Part shown: positions 1 through 7,764 of the stretch, one piece after another
How the letters are laid out: every line of letters begins with the position of its first letter
How positions within the stretch are numbered: position 1 is the first letter of the stretch
Assembly (NCBI GenBank): GCA_002900995.3
Contig: PJEW03000054.1
Span: forward strand, 1 to 16,491
Origin: Ganoderma boninense
Lineage: Eukaryota > Basidiomycota > Agaricomycetes > Polyporales > Polyporaceae
Direction: 5' to 3'
Length of the DNA stretch: 16,491 nucleotides
Position numbers and translations under genes: made by a program
Notes under the pieces: generated by a model
What the model was told of the DNA's origin: nothing
Seen by the model: the letters and a program-made list of their open reading frames with translations, nothing else
Database searches by the model: none

Positions 1-107
1 GAAGACGATGCTCAGTGGGTCCCGAACCCTTGAACGACGGCTTGAAATTTCCCTTTTGTTCCATCTTCCCCCGTTTGGGGTAGTTTTTGGATCAGCTTGC
101 TAGGTAT

Positions 108-129
108 GGGGACGGGGAGGGACAGGGGG
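108..129 (+). other. G-quadruplex-forming motif
   Basis: Four G-runs of 4, 4, 3 and 5 bases are separated by loops of 2, 1 and 3 bases (runs at 108-111, 114-117, 119-121 and 125-129). This meets the standard intramolecular G4 pattern with very short loops, which generally favours stability. No gene is identified next to it, so no role is assigned. Confidence 0.7.
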
Positions 130-277
130 ATAAAAAACAAGCCGGGGATCGCCCCTTTAAAAGAAGAGGCCCGGCATCGTCCCAGTGTTCTCCTTTTAGA
201 AGGCACGTACCTGTATCCCGGGAATACCATACACGAAAGCGCATTTGGGCCCACGACCGGGAAATCGGACCTTTGAT

Positions 278-307
278 AAACTAACCATTCCAATTGATGG
301 TTAGTTT
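278..307. repeat. Perfect inverted repeat (11-bp arms, 8-nt loop)
   Basis: The arms AAACTAACCAT (278-288) and ATGGTTAGTTT (297-307) are exactly complementary around an 8-nt spacer. It lies outside any identified gene. It could be a hairpin, a protein-binding dyad or a remnant of a small transposon end. There is no T-run making it an obvious terminator. Confidence 0.75.
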
Positions 308-681
308 TTGCCACGGATTCCCTTGACGGGGATGTACTCAAAAAAGCTGAGCCAAATTTTGTTCCCCTGCTCCACGTTCTGAGGTCACTCGAGACGAGGT
401 TGTTGACCCGCCCAACAAGATTGTTCTTTTGTCCGCCCCGCCCCCTTCTCGATGTCTCAGACTTGCCCCGGATACGCAACGCGTGCTCAAAGAGCAGCTC
501 TGTGATGATCCTTTGGTTGCGCGGGTTTTTATGGGGTTTTCTGGGGTGGTACGGCCTCAGTCCAGCAGGAAACAAGGGAACGGGGGGGAAAAACCAACAT
601 ACATTGATCCACTGATACCACTCTTCTTGGAACGCCCACGAGAGTTGGCCCTACGAAAAATAGAGAATAATCCATGCCCAG

Positions 682-693
682 GGGTTTAAACCC
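682..693. repeat. 12-bp perfect palindrome
   Basis: GGGTTTAAACCC reads the same on both strands. It is a simple self-complementary site in the unassigned left region with no further context, and may be chance. Confidence 0.6.
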
Positions 694-771
694 GTCGGAC
701 GATTCTCCCCCAAGGCTCGACCCCGAAGCGTTCCCCTCAGTGCTGTCAGCAGTATCAAAACTCGGGAGAGA

Positions 772-800
772 CTCACGCCAGGAGTCCCTGCGGGCGTGAG
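772..800. repeat. Inverted repeat (8-bp arms, 13-nt loop)
   Basis: CTCACGCC (772-779) pairs exactly with GGCGTGAG (793-800). It is a modest GC-rich hairpin in the unassigned left region, with no associated gene or tail of T residues. Confidence 0.5.
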
Positions 801-1089
801 GGCGTTGAAACCCCCGAAGCACCCGACACTACAAGCAAATGCATCAGCTTTCAAAATAAATGGAGTTTCGCGGGCCGCGACTCACAGATATCAAAAGCCA
901 ACAACAGAGTAGAGGGAAAAATTCGGCGACCTATGTGGATTGTTCAGCCCGGGTAGGAGTTTTGTTCCCCAATGTTATATTTTGGGTCGAAACTCAGATA
1001 AGGAGATTTGCTGCACGAACTTTAAAGCTCTTACGAGCACTTGAGTCGCGTAGCTGTCGACGAGCGGAGGAGATTTTCTAGAGGGCAAA

Positions 1090-1870
1090 TGGGGAACACA
1101 GGACGCTGCGCAACCGTCTCGTTCAAACCAGTTGAACAAAGTTGAAGACAGGACGACGCAGTTTGAACTCTTGTTGGTGGACCGTAGGCTCCTAGAATTG
1201 CATCTCTGTTGACAGTATCAACACGAAGACTAAATGGCAATCTTCTACGCCTGGGTTAACGCTTGTAGGACACGGGGCGCGACGAGGCACCCCGACGGCA
1301 ACTTCAAAAACAGGAACAACTTCAGCCAGAGGTATATGCCCTCAGAAGCATCAGTAGAGACCCCGATGTCTCAAGAACAACGGCACGATATCCTGGTACA
1401 TGAGGCCGAGCACAACAACAAGATCGAGGAAGAGATGGACAGAACAGCGACCGTTCTTTGCCAAGACAGTGTGCCAGGCTAGCATCGAAACAGTAACACC
1501 TAGTTCACAATACGAATCATGGTCGGATCTTGGTTGCAATTGTTGACGAATTGGGAATGCACGTACGTAGGGACTCCGACTTTCGATGTAGGAACCCATT
1601 TGGAGAGGGTTGCCGCGCGGCGGAAAAGGAGGGGTTGGAAAACTGTGATACGGAGATTGCCGACGAGGACAAGAGAGCAAACGAAACGCGTTTAGCTTCG
1701 GTGTACAACCATGGCGGGACCTCCAGCTCGCTCGATTGAGGGACGAAGGGCATTCTGCGCGCGTCGAGGCCCTCGAGATCCGGCGCTGCGGCTTTGGGCG
1801 CGTCGCACTTGTTGAGCTGGCGAATAGAGCTGCGCCACGGCAAGATGCAGTTGCGGAAAGCGAAACAGCG
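1090..1870 (+). other. Possible remnant of a coiled-coil protein gene
   Basis: Several neighbouring plus-strand frame fragments are rich in Glu, Lys, Arg, Gln and Leu in a heptad-like way. Examples are NKVEDRTTQFELLLVDRR near 1130-1185, HEAEHNNKIEEEMDR near 1400-1445, a Glu/Asp/Lys-rich stretch near 1615-1690, and ARVEALEIRRCGF near 1760-1795. They lie in different frames separated by stops, as in the recognised broken genes of this window. No catalytic motif, start codon or clear splice pair could be fixed. I infer a long-helix or coiled-coil protein, possibly a Gag-like or cytoskeletal type; chance composition remains possible. Confidence 0.2.
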
Positions 1871-3600
1871 TAAAGGGGAATGAGGCGAGCGTCCTCCCAA
1901 AGGTAACTTCAAAGGTCACAGCCCGGGAGGTCGCGAGTTGGAATATTAGCAACCGTACCTGGGAGGCGATGACTAGACCTTGGCTGGCGATGCTGGAGGG
2001 AACGAGAGAGGCTGATGAGTCTACCCAGTTCGAAGTAGTATATAACTGACCACTGACGCGTCGAGACACGCAAACTGACGGGCCACAAGTGGTGCGCGGC
2101 GTTCTAGATGGCTTATGGGAAATTTCCTGTCACAAGAGCGCGTGCGGGGAGTCAAATTCACCGCGATGCCGACGCTAGCGCTATTCATTGCTGCCAGTTG
2201 TGTGAAACTGCGCATATTGATGGGTTGGCTCGTTGATAGTACTTGCAGGACGCAAGTCGAGGACAACCCTGGAACCCTGGGCACTGCGAATGTCGTGGGA
2301 GAAAGAGCGTGGAACAAGTCGGACTTGCAGTGTCGCAATGGGACGCGTCGGATGCCCGAGCTGTGCGGAATACTCAACTTCCAGGCACCGAGCATATTGT
2401 CCCGGCATTTTTCCGGCGCTTAACCCAAACCAAACTGCAGCCTGCTTCAACTTGCATGAGCCGATCTCATTCACCTCTGGTGCATGGCGTTCTCCACAAG
2501 CACGAATGAAGGTGTCTCCGGGCATAGTCCTCCACGCCCTCCTCGCCTCTCGTGCCGGACAGTCTTAGGCGACATGGACAGGATCCTCTCTCTACGACGA
2601 ATTCTGGACACCTGCGCCTTGAAGTCGTACAACTCTGGCAAGAGCACACTGGATCACCTTTCTCGCAGTCTATCTGACTCTTCCTTTCTACAAAACGCTC
2701 GATCACCTCTTGCTTGCCGCCGTTCACAAGAACGACACTTTCTCATGGCGCACAAGATCAGCAACACTCCGCAATGCTTTAGCTCCGTCAGTGGCTGGCT
2801 GCGCAGCTAAGGAAATGTCCGGCTGGAACGTACAGGCGTTCCACAGATAGGCAGACAAAGACCTGGAGCCGCTCGTGGCTCATGCTCAACTCGGCCGCGC
2901 GTTGCGCATATACCCAGTCTTCTGTCTCTCGGAAGCTCTTCCGTTCTCGCTCCCTGCGTCTGCTGTGCTGCACTCGCGATCACGACCATCCTTCCTGCTT
3001 CTCGGTGGCGCACAAGAGCGCAAGCTCTACGATCGCACCAGTCTGTTCAGGAAAGCTTCTGAGGCGACGCGTCCGCCAACCACCTGTCCTGGGCTTGTCG
3101 GAGGTTCAAGCTGTGTTATGCTAAAGGCACCGGAAGCCTCCGCAGCGGCCGAGTCTCTCGGTCCGAGCTTCCTACCGTGCTCGGAGGAAGTAGTCCGTGA
3201 ACGAAGTGAGTGTTCGGCCTAGCTCCCCCCAGTACAGTACCACGTGCTCAACCAGTGGCGCAGGTTTGTCGACATAGCGCTACCCCCTTGCGTGTATCGA
3301 AAGTATTCGGAACTATCGAAGGCCTTCTTTCCTCAAGAGCTTCGCTATTGTCGACGGATCTTTGGCCTCTCCGTACGCAGAAACGCCCCAACGGAACCAA
3401 CCACTCGACCTCAACTGACCAAGATTCTGGGCTCCTCAAACACGGCGCTCGCCGGCTCGCCGTTTCGTCTATCCTGCCTCTGTTTGATTTGATCACGGGC
3501 TCGCTTGCTCCAGAAGATGCTGCAGAGCGAAGGATTATCGCGATGCCTAGACGGGAAAAGGATGATAGGCCATACTCGGGCTTAAGAAGTAACCGCCGCG
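1871..3600. other. Region without an assignable gene
   Basis: Numerous overlapping frames of 60-150 codons exist on both strands, but none carries a motif I recognise. On the plus strand, 2640-2720 gives a short hydrophobic stretch (HWITFLAVYLTLPFYKTL) that could be a membrane helix or chance. From about 3200 to 3600 the plus strand is Ser/Thr/Pro-rich and could be a disordered N-terminal part of the cyclin-like gene that follows. Nothing here supports a firm call. Confidence 0.3.
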
Positions 3601-3614
3601 CGTCTTGCAAGAGG

Positions 3615-4746
3615 CCCGAAGACGAGGAGGAACGTTTTTGGATGAGCTCCTAGATTACCGAAGGGATGAACACGAATCCGAGATGGAGGACGAGGAGACG
3701 CAACTGTCTCTTACAACAGCAGCCACGCAACAAATTCAACGTTGCTCCGATCACCACCACGCCTGTTCGAGCTGAACCTCGACGCGCGTGTATTTGGAAG
3801 AAATCATGCAGTGGTTCCTCGATGTGAGCTTGTCTTATCTCTTGAACATACCTTGACGCTGGTTATATGCGCCCAGGTCATGCCGCCGAAGAGAAGCTCA
3901 TCACGTCTTATACACCGGCGGACTCTTGACCTCCTGTACCTCCAGCAGACGCGTTTCACGCTGTCCACCTCTTCATGCGCTATTCCACCTCGTCAGTGGC
4001 ACCGACGAAGACGAAGAGCCGATGCGCTAGAGAGCCGTGACATGGGACCTCCCGTCGCATGTCTCGCGTGAGCGTCAAGGTGCGCCCATAGCTTACGGTC
4101 TCGCCTTCCTCATGCGCAGCTCATCAAAGCCACCGGCCGGCGACAGTTTCACCCGACGTGCTCTTCCCGCTCGACGTGATATACGCGCAAGAGTTTCTCA
4201 ACCTCGCGCCGCACGCGATGGACTTCGCGGACCTCGAGAACGCGCAGCGCGACGTCCTCGAGGCGCTCTCGTACCGCGTCGGCAGCGCGACCCCCGGCGC
4301 GTTCACCGAGGAGCTGTGGGAGGCGCATGCGACTCTGCGCAGGCTCGTGGGTTCCGACGGGGTGGGAAGCGTGTCAAAGGGCGAAGGCGTGGGACTGCAT
4401 GTGTGAATGCTCTGCAGCGTACGTCCAAATCCTTCCCGCGTTGCCTCGGCCTCCGACTAATCAGCTATGGCTACGGCAATTCAGCGACGGGAAACTCGCG
4501 CGCGTGCTGACGTTCTGTTTGGTCCACTCCAAGCAGGACCTGTTGAGGTTTCGATATCGTTCTCACTGCAGCGGCAATCATCGAGGGCCGTGCTCGATGT
4601 TCTTGTCAAGCGGTACAAGTCGACCGGGCTGAGACATCGCGGCAGCCGTGCAAACGCGATTCGGCTCGTCGAGGAAGGCCGCCATGAAGTGTTGCAACGG
4701 AGTTCGACTCGACGGTCCAGGAACTGTTCAGATATCGAAAATGTAG
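3615..4746 (+). CDS. Cyclin-like protein (frame-broken)
   Basis: This is probably a fungal cyclin, a regulatory partner of a cyclin-dependent kinase. Protein-like blocks occur in order but in alternating frames: an acidic segment with DELLDYRRDEHESEMEDEE (about 3632-3690), an amphipathic block EEIMQWFLDV (about 3800-3830), a helix with ADAFHAVHLFMRYS (about 3949-3990), then a long intact block 4158-4370 with FPLDVIYAQEFLNLAPHAM, LENAQRDVLEALSYRVGS and EELWEA. Near 4540-4590, allowing two 1-nt corrections, the sequence reads RFPISVLTAAAIIEG, which resembles the C-terminal cyclin fold helix of fungal cyclins. The start is uncertain: the acidic exon could begin at the ATG at 3683, or further upstream with missed exons. 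The stop at 4744-4746 is one of two possible. A CDK-binding Lys/Glu pair could not be located. The family call rests on pattern memory only; other alpha-helical proteins are not excluded. Confidence 0.45.
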
Positions 4747-5718
4747 GTTCATAGACGGCTGCCTCAAAATCTGGCCTCTTGCTTATTTCGAATTCGTGAC
4801 GGAGGAGCTCGTTAAGTGCCAGAAGTGGCTCGGATGTTTCGTCGAGCAAAAATAATAAGTTTCAACAGATAGCTCCATGTTTCATCTGTGTTGGCCCCTT
4901 CTCCATCGGAGTACGCGATAATGACACGTATTCCTCGCGCATGCTTTGCCCAGCGCGTGTGTCTTGTAAAAAGCAGCTGGGAGGGCTAGCAATCGCGTCC
5001 GAGTCGGAGTCGCAGGGGCGACTACGGGCGAACTACGATCAGACCAAATGACCGATGGGTTTTGTGCGCAAGCGCTGGTCGGACCTTAGTCCGATGTGCC
5101 TCGGGAGTCGGAAGGGAGCTTCCGCAAGTGTGGGCGCCCGTTGCCTCTGCACTTGTCCAAATCCGCTGAATGACGTCCAATCATTCCACATGGTCAAGGC
5201 GAGACCATTCCTCCTAACCCTTTTTTACTCTGATCATCTCTCAAGGACCATTGTCATCTCCTCCTTTGTTCCGATCCAGCCACTGCAAGTGAGCGTCAGC
5301 AACAGCTACGGCGAGTTTCCAAGACGCCGCCTGAGCCACCATCGAGATAGGCCGACTGTGTGGGCGGGAGTAAAAGCTTTGGAAAGCTCTCTGATGATAT
5401 CAACGTACGAATCAAGTATGTCAGAGCCCGCTCGTCAAGTATGTCATGTAAAATTTGTGGCATGTTGGCGGTGCGCCAAATGGTTCCAGTGATGGATGCC
5501 GAGTCATTTGGGGATGATGTTTGAGCCCGAGGGCTCTCTCACGATATACAACTTATGGTGTGTCCTCAGACGAAATTTAAACATCCTTGCTCGTTCCCCC
5601 ATCCGCTGACGGCCGCGATGTGGCCCGTTGTCCTCAACAGCCCAAACGTCTTAGCGTCTCAGGTCGCCCTGGGAGCACTGCCGCGTCACGTATCCGATTC
5701 ACTCCGGCGGCAGCTGAC
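4747..5718. other. Intergenic region upstream of the MFS transporter gene
   Basis: No gene is recognised. A 145-codon plus-strand frame (5055-5492) has no domain and is probably chance. The stretch probably contains the transporter promoter: there is a CCAAT element at about 5179 and an AT-rich ACGATATACAA near 5541, both weak indications. A 12-bp direct repeat (listed separately) lies at 5412-5446. Confidence 0.4.
5412..5446 (+). repeat. Direct repeat, 2 x 12 bp
   Basis: TCAAGTATGTCA occurs exactly twice, at 5412-5423 and 5435-5446, with starts 23 bp apart (about two helical turns). It lies roughly 270-310 bp upstream of the proposed transporter start. The phasing would suit a regulator binding twice on one face of the DNA, but this is inference. 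Confidence 0.6.
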
Positions 5719-7488
5719 ATGGCCAGTGACATTGGCCCTCGCGGAAAAGGAGACTAGAGAAGTCTCAAGAGGAACTCACGGTTGTGGGTCAGCGATCGGA
5801 GGACGAACCATCGCGGACGTCCGCGCCCCGACTTGAATATGTACCTGACGGAGGCCGAGAAGCATGGACCGTCGTCGTCGGGTCTGGCGCTTCGCTTCTT
5901 CTTTCCTCATCCGCCGGGATGATAAATGCTACGTCAGTTGTACCTTTTGTCTCCGTTGCCTGCTATCGGAGGATAACTGCGATTTTTTTTCAATGATAGG
6001 GGACGTTCCAGAGCTACTACGAGACAACGCTGCTCCTATCGTCGTCGTCATCATCCTGCCTCATTGGCTCGCTCCGATTTCTTCCTCTACTTTTTGGGAC
6101 GCTCACAGGGGAATTGTTCGATGCCTACGGCACATCGTGGTTAACCTTCGTATTTTGTACGGAGTAGACTTTCTGACAGTTCGCCTGGTACAGGTCAATG
6201 TTGCCCTTAGGCCTGTCATTTCCGTGTTTTCCCTTGATGATGCTGTCGCCCTCGCGCAACAGGACAAGGGTAACCAGGTCTTCCTCTCTCATGGTGTCTA
6301 ATTCGGGATCGGGTTGGGATGCTGTTGTTTTCCCACTTGATATCGGACAGGAACGCTTCTGACGGTGTATCCTAGTTTTAATCCCGCGTTGCGGTGCTTG
6401 GACACTGGTTCAGGCGTAGACGGGCATACAGCGATCGGGCTCACGACGGGAGGAGCGCAGTGGCGGGCGTGATCTTCCCGATCAATACTGCAAAACGCTC
6501 ATTCCCCCACCGTCGGGGTTTGGGTGGGCCGTACGCAATCATCGCGTTTATAATCATGGCATGCTCACCGTATTCTGCTCACATCCACGCCGCCTGCCGC
6601 TGGTCGGCACATTCCTTGAGGACGCCCTTCGACCTTGGCGGGTGGAGGATCCGCGATACGTGCTCGCCACAATGGGAGCTTCCTGTTAAGTGACTCTGCT
6701 GGCCGCACGGCAATTCGAAGGGCTGACGAGAGGGAACGGCCGCAACAGGACTCTTCTATTCCTTCTTCATCCCGTACTTCTACATCGAGATTACGCGAAA
6801 CTTCCGGGGCATCGACCGGGCAATCGCGAACGTACCGTGCTCGCATCCTGAACGCGATGAACGTCCCTTCGCGAATTCTCCCCGGATTTATCGCGGACAG
6901 GTATGGAACGTGAGTCGCCCCCGGAACGCGCTTTATCCTAGGGACGCACGCTGATCTTTCTGTAGACTCCACGTGTTCGTGCCGGCCGCCTTGATCTGCA
7001 CCATCCTTGTCCTGGGTCTGTGGCTGCCATCGCACAACGCGGCGTCCATCATCGCGTTCTCGGCACTGTATGGTCTTGTTTCAGGTTCGTCCCATGTCCG
7101 GTCGAGCTTCCGCCTTGAATGGGTGCTCACATCGTCTCGCACCGGGCAGGCGCCTTCGTCTCTCTGCTCCCGACGTATATCGCCAGCATCACACCAAGAG
7201 AAATATACGGCGCGCGATTAGGTAGCGTTTGTGTCGGATCTCGGCACATTGAGTGATTCGCTGAGAGCGCACCATCCAGGCTCGGTGTACATGGTCATCG
7301 CTGTGGCCACCCTCGTCGGCACGCCCACCGGTGGTGCCTTACTCAACGTTAATGATGAGAGCCAATTTCACGCGCTCATCATCTTCTGCGGATCTTGATG
7401 GTGCGGGACGTCAACACTTGCGATGCGGGCGCGGTGGGCTCTCCACGATTCCGGTCGGATTATTTCAAGAGAGGGTCGTCGGAGATAG
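5719..7488 (+). CDS. MFS transporter, monocarboxylate transporter-like (frame-broken)
   Basis: This is a plasma-membrane or vacuolar permease of the major facilitator superfamily, closest in pattern to the fungal monocarboxylate porter group; the substrate is unknown. An acidic cytoplasmic N-terminus ends in EYVPDGGREAW, the usual entry to helix 1 (LLLSSSAGMINA). Then follow GTFQSYYETTLL, the loop 2-3 motif GTLTGELFDAYGT, a cytoplasmic HWFRRRRAY, GVIFPI, DPRYVLATMG, YSFFIPYFYIEI, NAMNVPSRILPGFIADRYG, HVFVPAALICTILVLGLW and VATLVGTPTGGALL, in the correct family order. Good introns are 5933-5999, 6685-6748, 6910-6965, 7085-7149 and 7222-7279, with weaker ones near 6140-6179 and 6340-6372. The start ATG at 5719 gives an acidic Glu/Asp/Lys leader; another upstream start is possible. 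Several 1-nt shifts break the frame, for example within 6000-6170 and 6400-6680. The stop at 7486-7488 follows a short basic tail. The gene converges on the decarboxylase gene. Confidence 0.82.
5812..5825. repeat. 14-bp perfect palindrome in transporter exon 1
   Basis: CGCGGACGTCCGCG is fully self-complementary. It lies in the proposed first exon of the transporter, so it may simply reflect codon choice. Confidence 0.6.
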
Positions 7489-7764
7489 ATCAGAGTTCAA
7501 CACGGGGAGCTGAAAGTGGGCCGTCGGCCACCAAAGCAAAAATCAATAGCAACATTCGTCAACGACTTTTAGACACATTATGACATTAGCATGGATACGT
7601 TTGTTGTATCTTGCCGTAGATTCTCGAGGACTTTGCTCTCATATAGATGCTTGATCAAACCGCCCGGTATTGAACCAACAGTCGATACACGTTATCATAC
7701 AAATACAGCCTCAGCTAAAACAAACTTCTAACCATTGAGCCTATCATGTACACCTAAGGCATCC
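7489..7764. other. Convergent intergenic spacer (transporter / decarboxylase)
   Basis: This AT-richer spacer separates the two tail-to-tail stops and should contain both 3' UTRs and polyadenylation regions. No ORF of interest is seen. On the minus strand it also holds a pair of sequences resembling RNA polymerase III internal promoter boxes, listed separately. Confidence 0.5.
7666..7742 (-). other. Possible tRNA-derived / Pol III-like element (A-box and B-box resemblance)
   Basis: On the minus strand GGCTCAATGGTTAGAAG (within 7725-7742) looks like a tRNA D-arm / A box, and GGTTCAATACC (7676-7666) differs by one position from the B-box consensus GGTTCRANYCC. The boxes are 48 nt apart, longer than in a plain tRNA but possible with an intron or long variable arm. 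I could not fold a convincing acceptor stem, and the D and T stems pair poorly. It may be a decayed tRNA, a SINE head, or chance within the decarboxylase 3' UTR. Confidence 0.2.

Larger units (their letters stand above)
1..1085. other. Region without an assignable gene
   Basis: No reading frame here matches a family I recognise. The longest open stretch is a 187-codon frame on the minus strand (12-575), with no domain-like pattern, no plausible intron context and an arginine/proline/serine-rich composition typical of chance frames. A plus-strand segment around 405-550 has a somewhat protein-like look, but nothing nameable. The region carries a G-quadruplex motif, a strong hairpin, a 12-bp palindrome and a weaker hairpin, listed separately. 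It may be intergenic or decayed repeat sequence. Confidence 0.4.

Noticed and set aside
12..575. 187-codon open frame on the minus strand
   Set aside because: It is long, but has no recognisable domain, its composition looks random, and nothing nearby supports transcription. Its length fits GC-rich chance frames.
2690..3060. Suspected internal repeat around two GGCGCACAAGA occurrences
   Set aside because: Only the short core matches. Flanking sequence cannot be aligned well enough to call a duplication.
4037..4510. 157-codon plus-strand Arg/Ala-rich frame
   Set aside because: It is a shadow of the cyclin-like block at 4158-4370, which has the protein-like composition in another frame.
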